This document shows, in pieces, positions 9,080-18,164 of a stretch of 64,000 bases of DNA; positions within the stretch are counted from its first letter, which is position 1, and each line of letters opens with the position of its first letter. The stretch spans positions 1-64,000 of the forward strand of contig NZ_FWZX01000026.1 in the NCBI RefSeq assembly GCF_900177295.1, in the 5' to 3' direction. The translations under genes were made by a program, and so were the position numbers. Source of the stretch: Tistlia consotensis USBA 355 (GTDB taxonomy: Bacteria; Pseudomonadota; Alphaproteobacteria; Kiloniellales; DSM-21159). The notes beneath the pieces are model-generated. The model ran no database searches. It saw only the letters and a program-made list of their open reading frames with translations, and was not told the origin of the DNA.

Positions 9080-10210
9080 TCAGCCCCCGGTCGAGACGAA
9101 GGCCCGGCGGCCCTCGACCAGCGTCGCGACGACGTCGGGCCGCGGCTCCGGACGGACCAGCAGCAGGTCGGCGCGGCGGCCGGGCTCGATGCGGCCGCGG
9201 TCGGCGAGGCCGAGGGCCTCGGCCGGATTGGCCGAGACCAGGTCCCAGGACTGGCCGAAGGGCAGCACGCCCTCCTGCGCCAGCTTGAAGGCGGCGTGCA
9301 GCGGCGCCGGATAGTAGTAGTCCGAGGTCAGCACGCTGCAGAGGCCGCTGGCCGCCAGCTCGGCGGCCGAGGGATTGCCGGCCTTGTGGCTGCCGCCGCG
9401 CAGCACGTTGGGCCCGCCCATGACGACGTGCTCGCCCTCGGCCCGCGCGTCGGCGGCGACCGCCTCGGCGAGCGGGAACTCGGCGAGGCGGGCGCCGAGG
9501 GCGCGGTAGCGGGCGCGCGTCGCGAGGTCGGCGTCGTCGTGGCTGAGCAGCGGCACGCCGGCCGCCGCCGCCATCCCGGCCAGCGCGGTCACCGTCGCCG
9601 CGATCTCGTCGCCGCGCGCGCCGACCCGGCGCATCAGGGCTCGGAAGTCCTCGAGCGGCAGGCCGGTGCGCGCCGGGTAGCGCGCGGCCTTCTCGGGCAC
9701 GGCGAGGTCGCCCTCGATGTCCTCCAGGTGGTCGTTGAAGGCGACGACGCCGACCGTGCCGTCGGCGATCAGCGGCGCGACGTCGGCCAGGCCCTCGTGG
9801 TTCTGCACCTCGAAGCGCAGGTGCAGGTGGGTGTCGCAGCGCAGGGAGCCGCGCAGCCGGCGGAAGGCCGGCGCCAGAGCCAGGAAGGTCTCGCGGCCGC
9901 GCAGCCCCGGCTCCCAGGAATAGGTGACGCCGTGCAGCGCCGTGGTGATGCCGAAGCCGGCCATGATCCGGTCGGCCTCGTCGAAGGCGATCTCCGGCGG
10001 GAAGTGCACGCCGGGCCGCGGCATCAGCGAGCGCTCGAAGGCGTCGCCGTGCAGGTCGACGATGCCCGGCAGCAGCAGGCAGCCGCGGCCGTCGAGCCGC
10101 GCCCCCGAGGCGGCCCCCTCGGAGCCCTCGATGGCGGCGATGCGGCCGTCCTCGATCCGCAGCACCGCCTCCTCGAGCCGGCCGCCGAGCAGCAGCCGGG
10201 CACCGGTCAC
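9080..10210 (-). CDS. phnM: alpha-D-ribose 1-methylphosphonate 5-triphosphate diphosphatase
   Basis: This 376-residue amidohydrolase-family enzyme matches PhnM throughout: GIVDLHGDAFER (metal site near residue 50), CDTHLHLRFEVQN, FNDHLEDI, LLSHDDAD and GGPNVLRGGSHKAGN. In the C-P lyase pathway it removes pyrophosphate from the ribosyl triphosphate intermediate of phosphonate breakdown. No other phn gene is visible within this window, so it is either an orphan member or the rest of the pathway is elsewhere. Its 3' end faces the higBA pair; the upstream 199 bases to the next gene hold nothing I recognise. Confidence 0.9.
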   Translation of the reverse strand: MTGARLLLGGRLEEAVLRIEDGRIAAIEGSEGAASGARLDGRGCLLLPGIVDLHGDAFERSLMPRPGVHFPPEIAFDEADRIMAGFGITTALHGVTYSWEPGLRGRETFLALAPAFRRLRGSLRCDTHLHLRFEVQNHEGLADVAPLIADGTVGVVAFNDHLEDIEGDLAVPEKAARYPARTGLPLEDFRALMRRVGARGDEIAATVTALAGMAAAAGVPLLSHDDADLATRARYRALGARLAEFPLAEAVAADARAEGEHVVMGGPNVLRGGSHKAGNPSAAELAASGLCSVLTSDYYYPAPLHAAFKLAQEGVLPFGQSWDLVSANPAEALGLADRGRIEPGRRADLLLVRPEPRPDVVATLVEGRRAFVSTGG

Positions 10211-10409
10211 GGTCAGGGGGGGGCAAAGGCCCTGTCGGTCGCGGGCCGGTCGTCGGGATGGGCGGGCAGGTCCATGGCCTCTCTCTTAGCGCGTCTTCAT
10301 GGCAGGCGTCTTACAGGGCGGCGGCGCGCGGTCGTGGGAACCGCCTCACTGCTGCCCAGTTCTCCCTGCTATAAGCCTTCGAAACTGCCTGCGGACCAGC
10401 GGAAGACAC

Positions 10410-10907
10410 ATGCCCCACCCCGGAAGAGTCGTTGCCTGCCTGTCGGCCGTCGCGCTGGCCATTCCCCTGGCCCTCGGCAGTGCCCATGCCGAGACCGGCG
10501 ACGGCGCGAGCGCGCCGCAGCAGGCGGCCGCGCCGGCGACGCTCGTCAGCCGCATCACCAGCCGCCTGGAGGCGTCGCTGCGCGCCAGCCCGCTGTTCGA
10601 CCGGCCGGTCGGTTCGATCGTCGGCAGCGCGGTCTACGATGCCGAAGGCGCCCAGGTCGGCGAGGCCGCGGAGGTCGCGCGGGTCGGCGACAACCTGGTG
10701 GTGCTGGTCCGGGTCGGCGGCGGCCTCTTCGGCATCGGCTCGCACCAGGTCGCGGTGCCGCTGGTCCGCTTCCACCTCGACGGCGACCGCCTGGTGCTCG
10801 ACCGCCTGACCGGGAAGAAGCTGAAGAGCCTGCCGGCGGTCGAGGCCGACAACTACGAGCCGCTGGAGCGCGGCGGCACGGTCGCCGAGGCCTACCGGAA
10901 CGGCTGA
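10410..10907 (+). CDS. exported PRC-barrel domain protein
   Basis: The 165-residue protein starts with a signal peptide (about residues 1-28, ending GSAHA) and has a PRC-barrel-like beta domain from about residue 65, with RPVGSIVGSAVYDAEGAQVGE and QVAVPLVRF. PRC barrels occur in photosynthetic reaction-centre H subunits and RimM, and many stand-alone exported ones have no known role. ATG 10410 with GGAAGA upstream is preferred to the longer frame. A small PqiA-like gene follows after 55 bases on the same strand. Confidence 0.7.
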   Translation: MPHPGRVVACLSAVALAIPLALGSAHAETGDGASAPQQAAAPATLVSRITSRLEASLRASPLFDRPVGSIVGSAVYDAEGAQVGEAAEVARVGDNLVVLVRVGGGLFGIGSHQVAVPLVRFHLDGDRLVLDRLTGKKLKSLPAVEADNYEPLERGGTVAEAYRNG

Positions 10908-10962
10908 CCCGCCGCGGCCTGGCCGCTTGCCCGCCGGGCGCGGCGGGCGTAGGACGCGGGGC

Positions 10963-11442
10963 ATGGTCCTGCCCCTGCTCCTGCTGGCGGCGCTCGGCCT
11001 GCTGGCGGCCGGCGTCACCGAGCCGATCGTCACGGTCGACACGCTGCTGCTGCTCAGCCGGCCCTACTCGATCCTCGACGTGACGCTCAGGCTGTTCGAG
11101 GCCGGCGAGTGGCCGATCGCGAGCATCGTCGGCGCCTTCTCGCTGGTCCTGCCGACCGCCAAGCTGCTGCTGATGCTCGGGCTCTGGGCGCGGCTCCGGC
11201 TCGGCCGCGGCGTGCCGGCGCGACTGCTCGACGTCCTGGAGACGGTGGCACGCTGGTCGATGCTCGACGTCCTGGCCGCGGCGCTGATCGTCTTCACGCT
11301 GAAGAGCGGCGCCCTGACCGACGCGCACTTCGAGCCCGGCATCTACTTCTTCCTCGCCTCGATCGCCCTGACCTCGCTCTGCTCGCTGCTGCTCAAGCGC
11401 CGCGCACGGGACGCCGGGGCGGCGGCTCAGATGCCGAGGTAG
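10963..11442 (+). CDS. PqiA-family (paraquat-inducible protein A-like) membrane protein
   Basis: This 159-residue protein consists largely of four hydrophobic helices and carries the PqiA-domain signatures LRLFEAGEWPIASIVGAFSLVLPTAK and RWSMLDVLAAAL. PqiA-type proteins are inner-membrane parts of lipid-transport (MCE) systems; this is a short, single-domain version with no MCE gene beside it. Its last 16 bases overlap the end of the convergent livF gene. Confidence 0.8.
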   Translation: MVLPLLLLAALGLLAAGVTEPIVTVDTLLLLSRPYSILDVTLRLFEAGEWPIASIVGAFSLVLPTAKLLLMLGLWARLRLGRGVPARLLDVLETVARWSMLDVLAAALIVFTLKSGALTDAHFEPGIYFFLASIALTSLCSLLLKRRARDAGAAAQMPR

Positions 11443-12145
11443 GCCTCGCGCACCCGGTCGTCGCGCAGCAGCTCGCCGGCCGGCCCCTCGAGCACGATCG
11501 AGCCGGACTGCAGGACGTAGCCGCGGCTGGCGACCGAGAGGGCCAGCGAGACGTTCTGCTCGACCAGCAGGATCGCGACGCCCCGGCGGTGGATCTCGAC
11601 CAGGCGGTCGTGCAGCTCCTCGACGATCATCGGCGCGAGGCCGAGCGAGGGCTCGTCGAGGATCAGCAGGCGCGGCTCCAGCATCAGGCCGCGGCCGATC
11701 GCCAGCATCTGCTGCTCGCCGCCGGACAGGGTGCCGCCGAACTGGCGGCGCCGCTCCCTGAGCCGCGGGAAGAGCTCGAAGATCGCCTCCAGCCGCGCCG
11801 CCGCCCCGCCTCCGGGGGCGCCGCCGCGGGCATGGGCGCCGATCGCCAGGTTCTCCTCGACCGACATCTCCGGAAAGACGTGACGGCCTTCCGGCACGTG
11901 GGCGATGCCGAGCTTCGGGCGGGCGTGCGGCGCCACCGCGGTCAGCTCGCGGCCGTCGAAGCGGATGCTGCCCTCGACCGCGGGCCCGACTCCGGAGATG
12001 GCGCGCAGCAGGGTGCTCTTGCCGGCGGTGTTGGCGCCGATCACGGTGACGAACTCGCCCTGGCCCAGCTCGAGCGCGACCTCGTGCAGCACCGGCGCGC
12101 CGCGGCCGTAGCGGGCCGAGAGGCGGGCGACCTCCAGCAGGGCGG

Positions 12146-12149
<4 letters not shown>
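11427..12149 (-). CDS. livF: branched-chain amino acid-type ABC transporter ATP-binding protein (LivF)
   Basis: The 240-residue ATPase has Walker A GANTAGKST, signature LSGGEQQMLAIGRGL, and Walker B LLILDEPSLGLAP, all typical of LivF. The Thr in GANTAGKS replaces the usual Gly but lies at a variable position. GTG 12149 overlaps the livG stop by 4 bases, which sets the start. It is the last gene of the livKHMGF-like operon and energises uptake together with LivG. Liv-type importers also carry aromatic and dicarboxylic acids and amides, so amino acid specificity should not be assumed. Confidence 0.92.
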
Positions 12150-12891
<742 letters not shown>

Positions 12892-12895
<4 letters not shown>

Positions 12896-13923
12896 CGCCC
12901 GGCCTCCCCGGCGCCGCCCGGGCGCCGGCCCAGGCCCCTGCGCAGCCGGCCGAAGAGCGCTACAAGGCCGCGCGGCTCGACCAGGATGACGGCGATCAGG
13001 ATGGCGCCGTAGACGAAGGCCGAGAGGCCGGCGACCTGGCCCTGCAGCGCGGCGTTGACCAGCTCCTCCAGCGGCACGACGACCAGGGCGCCGACCACCG
13101 GGCCGATGACGGTGCCGATGCCGCCGACGATCGCGACCAGGGCCAGGCGCACCGAGACGGTGGCGACGCCGAAGACCGCGTCGGGATCGAAGAAGTAGGT
13201 GAACTGCACGTAGACCACGCCGATCGCCGCCGTCGCGGCGGCCGAGACCAGGCTGGCCCAGAGCTTGGCGCGGAAGGTGTTGACGCCGACCACCTCGGCG
13301 GCCTGCTCGTTCTCCTTGACCGCGCGCAGGCGGTAGCCGAGCGCGCTCGACTTGATCCACCAGAAGACCAGGGTGACCAGCACCAGCGCGGCCAGGGCGA
13401 TCCAGTAGAAGGGCCGCGGCGCGCCGTAGGACATCATCCAGAAGCTGTCCGGCATGAAGGGCACCGACAGGCCGACCGGGCCGCCGGTGACGCCCTGCCA
13501 GCTGTTGGCGATGACCCGCAGCGCCTCGCCGGCGGCCAGGGTCGCCAGCGCGAAGTAGTGGCCCTTGAGACGGAAGGTCGGGACGCTGAGCACCAGGGCG
13601 ACGACCACGGCCAGGGCCATGCCGACGAAGAGGCCGATCCAGGGCGAGAGGCCGAAGTTGATCAGCAGGATCGTCGAGGCGTAGGCGCCGACCCCGAAGT
13701 AGGCGGCATGGCCCAGCGAGATCTGGTTGGCCAGGCCGCCGACGATGTTCCAGGCCTGTCCGAGCGCCGCGAAGATGAGGGTGAGCGTCAGCACCCGCAC
13801 CCAGTAGCCCTGGGGATCGAGGAACAGCGGCACGATCGCCGCGGCGGCGGCGAGGGCGGCCAGCAGCAGCGCGCGCGGCCTGGCCAGGGCGGAGCACCGC
13901 TTCGGCAGGGACAGCGCGCTCAT
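12892..13923 (-). CDS. livM: branched-chain amino acid-type ABC permease (LivM)
   Basis: This 343-residue inner-membrane protein has about ten hydrophobic segments. GGLANQISLGHAAYFGVGAYAS and LKGHYFALATLAAGEALRV are LivM landmarks, and VKENEQAAEVVGVNTFRAKLWA is the cytoplasmic loop that docks with the ATPases. A 4-base overlap links it to livH upstream and livG downstream. A Gly/Arg-rich tail of about 15 residues ends the protein. Confidence 0.93.
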
Positions 13924-14783
13924 GCGCCGCGCCGCCGCACGATGCCGTCGGGCCTGAGCGCGAGCACCAGGATGAAGACGACGAAGAGCACGAGGTTCTG
14001 CAGCTGGATCGGGAAGACCAGGGCCGAGACCGACTGGATGACGCCGACGGCGATGCCGCCGACCACGGCGCCGGCGACGCTGCCCAGGCCGCCCAGCACG
14101 ACCGCGGTGAACATCAGCACGACGTAGTGGCTGCCGACCGTCGGGCTGACCGTCAGGTAGGGCAGGATGACGGCGCCGCCGAAGGCGGTCAGGCCGACGC
14201 CGACGCCGAAGGCCAGGCGGTGCATGCGCTGGGTATCGATGCCCATCAGGGTCGCCGCCATCGGGTCCTGGGCGGTCGCCCGCATCGCCCGGCCGACCGC
14301 CGTGCGCTCCAGGAAGGCCCAGACGGCGGCGCCCGAGAGCAGCGCCATGGCGAAGGCGTAGAGGTAGGGCTTGCTGACGATGATCCCGCCGAGGCGGAAG
14401 GCCGAGGTCTGGTAGGGCGTCTGCACCGAGCGGAAGTCGGCGCCGAAGGCCATCAGGGCGGCGTTCTCCAGCACGATCAGCAGGCCGACGGTCAGGAAGA
14501 TCTGGGCGACCTGCGGGGCCGCCAGGATCGGCCTGACCAGGACCTGCTGGACCGCGCAGCCGAAGGCGAAGACCAGGACGAAGGACAGGAACGCGCCGAG
14601 CAGCGGATCGAGGCCCAGGAAGGCCCAGGCGAACCAGGCCACGAACATCCCGAGCATCAGGAAGGCCGCGTGGGCGAAGTTGACGATGTTCATCACCCCG
14701 AAGACCAGGCTGAGGCCGATCGAGACGACGCCGTAGACGCCGCCGATCAGCAGCCCGTCGACCAGGGCCTGCAGAAGCTGCAT
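13920..14783 (-). CDS. livH: branched-chain amino acid-type ABC permease (LivH)
   Basis: The 287-residue permease has about eight membrane segments and the LivH landmarks LIGGVYGVVSIGLSLVFGVM and NFAHAAFLMLG near the N-terminus. The ATPase-docking loop is AMRATAQDPMAATLMGID. It pairs with LivM to form the channel. It starts 22 bases after the binding-protein gene and overlaps livM by 4 bases. Confidence 0.93.
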   Translation of the reverse strand: MQLLQALVDGLLIGGVYGVVSIGLSLVFGVMNIVNFAHAAFLMLGMFVAWFAWAFLGLDPLLGAFLSFVLVFAFGCAVQQVLVRPILAAPQVAQIFLTVGLLIVLENAALMAFGADFRSVQTPYQTSAFRLGGIIVSKPYLYAFAMALLSGAAVWAFLERTAVGRAMRATAQDPMAATLMGIDTQRMHRLAFGVGVGLTAFGGAVILPYLTVSPTVGSHYVVLMFTAVVLGGLGSVAGAVVGGIAVGVIQSVSALVFPIQLQNLVLFVVFILVLALRPDGIVRRRGA

Positions 14784-14805
14784 GGCGCGTTCCCGCCGGA
14801 GGGGC

Positions 14806-16041
14806 TCAACCGGCCTTGACCGACCAGATCGGCTCGATCTTGGCGACCTTCGCCGGATGCACGGTGCGCAGCTCGCCGTCGCGCCACTGCACCATCACCG
14901 GGAAGGCGTTGGCGTTGAGGCCGGTCTCGTCGAAGCGCACGCCGTCGCCGGTCATCACCGAGGACCAGCCCTCGTTGTGGGTGCCGGTGGCGAGCGCCTC
15001 GCGCACCGCCTGCGGGTCGCGGCTGGCGCTCTTCTCCAGGGCCTCGCGCAGCACGCCCATGCAGACCGCATGCTCCAGGGCCTCGTGGACCATGAAGTAG
15101 CCGAAGCGCTCCCTGAAACGGTCGGTGTAGTCCGGCGCCAGGTCCCAGTTCGCCGGCGCGATCGAGAGCACGCCCTCGGCGAGCTCGCCCAGGCCCTTGT
15201 GGAAGTCCGGGATGACGTAGCCGGCGGCGCCGCCGATCGCCGGGATGGTCAGGCCCTGCTGGCGCATCGTGCGGATGATCAGCAGGCTGTCGTTCAGGTA
15301 GGAGACCGGGAAGACCATCTGCGCGCCGGAGCCGCGCAGCTTGTTGATCAGCGGCGTCACGTCGGTGATGCCGTGGGGGTAGGCCTCGTCCATGACGATG
15401 TCGAGGCCGGCGTCCTTGGCGGCCTTGCGCAGGCCCTCGGACTGGCTGGTGCCGTAGGCCGTGTCCTCGTAGAGGATCGCGACCTTGCTGGCGTCGACGC
15501 CGAGCCGCTTGGCGATCGCCATGGTGTAGTCGAACTGCGCGGCGCCGATCGTCGAGGCCTTGTTGACGACCTGGAAGACGTTCTTGAAGCCGCGGCCGGT
15601 GATGATGTCCGAGAAGGACATGGTCAGCAGCGGCAGCTGGCGGCGCTCGGTGACCTCGGAGATCGCGATGGTCAGCGAGGAGGCGAAGGCGCCGAGCACC
15701 GAGACCACCTGGTTCTGCGAGATCATGCGCTGCGCGACGCTGGCCGCGGTCGCCGGGGTCGAGGTCGAGTCGGCGACCACCAGGTTGATCGGCGCGCCGC
15801 CCAGCGACTTGATGCCGCCGGCCTTGTTGATCTCGTCGGCGACCAGCTGGATGCCGTTGCGCGAGTTGATGCCGAACTGCGCGTTGGCGCCCGACAGCGG
15901 CACGACGACGCCGACGTTGACCGGGTCCTGGGCGCGCGCCAGGCGGCTGACGAAGGGGGCGGCCAGAGGGGCCGCGAGGGCCGCCGCACCGCCTGCGAGC
16001 AGGCTGCGTCGGGTTACCGGAAAGCGTGTGTTCTGGGCCAT
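14806..16041 (-). CDS. Liv-type ABC transporter substrate-binding protein with Tat-like signal
   Basis: The 411-residue periplasmic binding protein has a twin-arginine-type leader (TRRSLLAGGAAALAA; cleavage expected near RAQD) and a Peripla_BP_6 fold beginning VNVGVVVPLSGANAQFG. It captures the substrate of the LivHMGF importer. Family members bind amino acids, amides, aromatic acids or short-chain acids, and the ligand cannot be assigned. It is the first gene of its operon and is transcribed divergently from the GntR-led operon, with which it shares the regulatory region at 16116-16154. Confidence 0.88.
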   Translation of the reverse strand: MAQNTRFPVTRRSLLAGGAAALAAPLAAPFVSRLARAQDPVNVGVVVPLSGANAQFGINSRNGIQLVADEINKAGGIKSLGGAPINLVVADSTSTPATAASVAQRMISQNQVVSVLGAFASSLTIAISEVTERRQLPLLTMSFSDIITGRGFKNVFQVVNKASTIGAAQFDYTMAIAKRLGVDASKVAILYEDTAYGTSQSEGLRKAAKDAGLDIVMDEAYPHGITDVTPLINKLRGSGAQMVFPVSYLNDSLLIIRTMRQQGLTIPAIGGAAGYVIPDFHKGLGELAEGVLSIAPANWDLAPDYTDRFRERFGYFMVHEALEHAVCMGVLREALEKSASRDPQAVREALATGTHNEGWSSVMTGDGVRFDETGLNANAFPVMVQWRDGELRTVHPAKVAKIEPIWSVKAG

Positions 16042-16115
16042 AGTAGCTCCTCCCGTGGCGGCGTTCGTTTTCTTCCGCGTTCTGCACGACTAGGGTGGAA
16101 GCGAGCCGACAAGCT

Positions 16116-16154
16116 GTCAATAGGATTGACCGATTGTCCTACAATCAGAATACT
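16116..16154. promoter_or_regulatory. divergent promoter region with two tandem perfect palindromes
   Basis: Rightward -35 TTGACC (16126-16131) and -10 AATACT (16149-16154) are separated by exactly 17 bases. The spacer contains the palindrome GATTGTcctACAATC (16132-16146), and immediately left of it lies a second, GTCAATaggATTGAC (16116-16130), also with a 3-base centre. Both have a GT-N3-AC-type or equivalent 6-bp-arm layout expected for FadR-subfamily GntR dimers. Transcription should begin at or beside ATG 16161, so the GntR message is probably leaderless. The outer palindrome also reads TTGACA on the minus strand, possibly the -35 of the importer operon. Confidence 0.72.
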
Positions 16155-16160
16155 CCTCCC

Positions 16161-16901
16161 ATGACGACGGACATCCGCATCAGGCGCGAGCAGGCCTCCA
16201 TCAGCGGCCAGATCGTGGAGATCCTGCGGCGGGTCATCATCGCCGGCGAGCTGGAGCCGGGGACGCGGCTGGTCGAGCGCGACCTCTGCGAGCGCTTCGC
16301 GGTCAGCCGCGGCCCGGTGCGCGAGGCGCTGCGCCAGCTCTCGGCCGAGGGCCTGGTGCGCCACGAGGCGCACCGCGGCCCGACGGTCGAGCGGGTCACC
16401 GAGCAGGACGTCCGCGACCTCTACCGGGTGCGCGGCTGCCTGGAGGGGCTGGCCGGCGAGACCTTCGCGCTGCGCGCCAGCGACGAGGAGCTGGAGCAGC
16501 TGCGCGGCGCCGCCGCGCCGGTCTTCTCGCTGGAGGAGGGCGATCCGATCGAGCGGCTGATCGCCGTCAAGAACGCCTTCTATGCGGCCCTGCTGGAGGG
16601 CTCCCACAGCCCGGTGATCAGCGACTCCCTGACCCGGCTGAACAACCGCATCTCGCAGTACCGGCGGCTCTCGCTGTCGCGGCCGGGCCGGCTCGCCGAG
16701 ACCAAGGCCGAGATGCGCGAGGTCGTCGAGGCCTGCCTGGCCCGCGACGCGGCGCGCGCGCGCCGGGCCTGCGAGGACCACGTCGCCCGCGCCGCAGAGG
16801 CGGCTCTTGCGCAGGTTCCCAACCTTCCCCGCGCCAATCAACCCGGCGCCAACCACCCCAACGCCAACGACCCCACAGACAGGAGCGAAACGGATGCCTG
16901 A
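16161..16901 (+). CDS. GntR-family transcriptional regulator (FCD subfamily)
   Basis: The 246-residue protein has an N-terminal winged helix (LEPGTRLVERDLCERFAVSRGPVREALRQL, about residues 27-60) and an all-helical FCD ligand domain. FCD proteins usually sense carboxylic acids through a metal site. An odd tail of about 26 residues, repeating A/G-N-x-P units (ANQPGANHPNANDPTD), follows the domain. There is no Shine-Dalgarno site: the predicted transcript starts near the ATG. It is the first gene of the catabolic operon and probably represses both it and the divergent importer. Confidence 0.9.
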   Translation: MTTDIRIRREQASISGQIVEILRRVIIAGELEPGTRLVERDLCERFAVSRGPVREALRQLSAEGLVRHEAHRGPTVERVTEQDVRDLYRVRGCLEGLAGETFALRASDEELEQLRGAAAPVFSLEEGDPIERLIAVKNAFYAALLEGSHSPVISDSLTRLNNRISQYRRLSLSRPGRLAETKAEMREVVEACLARDAARARRACEDHVARAAEAALAQVPNLPRANQPGANHPNANDPTDRSETDA

Positions 16902-17289
16902 CAAGGAGATGTTCGAGAAGGGCCTGAAGATCAGGCGCGAGGTCCTGGGCAGCGAGTACGTCGACAAGTCGATCGCGATGGCCGACGACTTCAACAAGCC
17001 GCTGCAGGAGCTGGTCACCCAGTACTGCTGGGGCGAGGTCTGGGGCCGCGACACGCTGGACCGCAAGACCCGCTCGATCATCAACCTCTCGATGATCTCC
17101 GCGCTCAACCGCCCGCACGAGCTGAAGCTGCATGTCCGCGGCGCGCTCAACAACGGGCTCGACCGCGCCGACATCCGCGAGGTCTTCCTGCAGGTCGCGA
17201 TCTACTGCGGCGTGCCGGCCGCCATCGACGCCTTCCGCGTCGCCCGCGAGGTCTTCAAGGAGATCGACGACGCCGAGGCCAAGGCCTGA
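16894..17289 (+). CDS. carboxymuconolactone decarboxylase family protein
   Basis: This 131-residue single-domain protein belongs to the CMD/AhpD superfamily in its PcaC-like branch: it has RKTRSIINLSMISALNRPHELKLHVRGALNNGL and no CxxC peroxidase motif. PcaC enzymes decarboxylate gamma-carboxymuconolactone in aromatic catabolism, but many relatives act on other substrates. The start ATG 16894, with AGGAGCG upstream, overlaps the end of the GntR gene; the stop overlaps the next start (TGATG). Its company of a lactonase-like enzyme and a dehydrogenase supports a role in lactone or keto-acid breakdown. Confidence 0.85.
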   Translation: MPDKEMFEKGLKIRREVLGSEYVDKSIAMADDFNKPLQELVTQYCWGEVWGRDTLDRKTRSIINLSMISALNRPHELKLHVRGALNNGLDRADIREVFLQVAIYCGVPAAIDAFRVAREVFKEIDDAEAKA

Positions 17290-18164
17290 TGCCGCGGGAC
17301 AGCACCGTCGGTTTCGTCGGCCTCGGCGCCATGGGGGTGCCGATGGCCGGCTGCCTGCTGAAGGGCGGCCAGGCGCTGCTCGGCTACGACGTCTCGGAGA
17401 CGGCGCGCGAGCGCGCCGCCGAGGCCGGCGTGCCGCTCGCCGACAGCCTGGAGCAGGTCGGCCGCGACTGCGGCCTGGTCGTCACCATGCTGCCGACCGC
17501 CGAGATCGTCCGCGAGGCGGCGCTCGGCGCGGGCGGCTTCGCGCAGGCGCTGTCGAAGGGCGACCTGGTCGTCGACATGAGCTCCTCCTACCCGCTGGCG
17601 ACGCGCCGGCTCGGCGAGGAGCTGGCGGAGCGCGGCCTGGGGCTGGTCGACGCCCCGATCTCCGGCGGCGTGCCGCGCGCCAGGACCGGCTCGCTGGCGA
17701 TCATGGCCGGCGGGCCCGAAGCCGAGGTTGCGCGCGCCGAGCCGCTGCTCGGCCACATGGGCAAGGTGCTCAGGGTCGGGGCGCTCGGCAACGGCCACGC
17801 CATGAAGGCGCTCAACAACTACGTCTCGGCGGCCGGCCTGGTCGCGGCCTGCGAGGCGCTGATCGTCGGCGAGACGTTCGGCCTGGCGCCGGAGACCATC
17901 GTCGAGGTGCTCAACGTCTCGACCGGCCGCAACAACTCGACCGAGAACAAGCTGAAGCAGTTCGTCCTGAACCGCCGCTTCGACGCCGGCTTCGCCTTCG
18001 CGCTGATGCAGAAGGACGTGCGCGCCGCCGCCGATCTCAGCAAGGAGCTGGGGCTCGACGAGCCGCTGCTGAAGGACGTCATCGCCCTGCTCGACCAGGC
18101 CGGCGCGAGCCTGCCGCCCGGCGCCGACCACACCCGGGTCTTCGAGTGGCTGGAGCGGCATTGA
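17289..18164 (+). CDS. NAD(P)-dependent beta-hydroxyacid dehydrogenase (HIBADH family)
   Basis: The 291-residue protein shows the Rossmann motif GFVGLGAMGVPMA (residues 8-20), the substrate-binding SGGVPRARTG and the catalytic Lys173 with Asn177 in AMKALNNY. Family members oxidise 3-hydroxyisobutyrate, tartronate semialdehyde, gluconate-type or similar beta-hydroxyacids. It starts inside the stop of the decarboxylase-like gene and is followed without any gap by the next gene. The exact substrate is not deducible. Confidence 0.88.
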   Translation: MPRDSTVGFVGLGAMGVPMAGCLLKGGQALLGYDVSETARERAAEAGVPLADSLEQVGRDCGLVVTMLPTAEIVREAALGAGGFAQALSKGDLVVDMSSSYPLATRRLGEELAERGLGLVDAPISGGVPRARTGSLAIMAGGPEAEVARAEPLLGHMGKVLRVGALGNGHAMKALNNYVSAAGLVAACEALIVGETFGLAPETIVEVLNVSTGRNNSTENKLKQFVLNRRFDAGFAFALMQKDVRAAADLSKELGLDEPLLKDVIALLDQAGASLPPGADHTRVFEWLERH

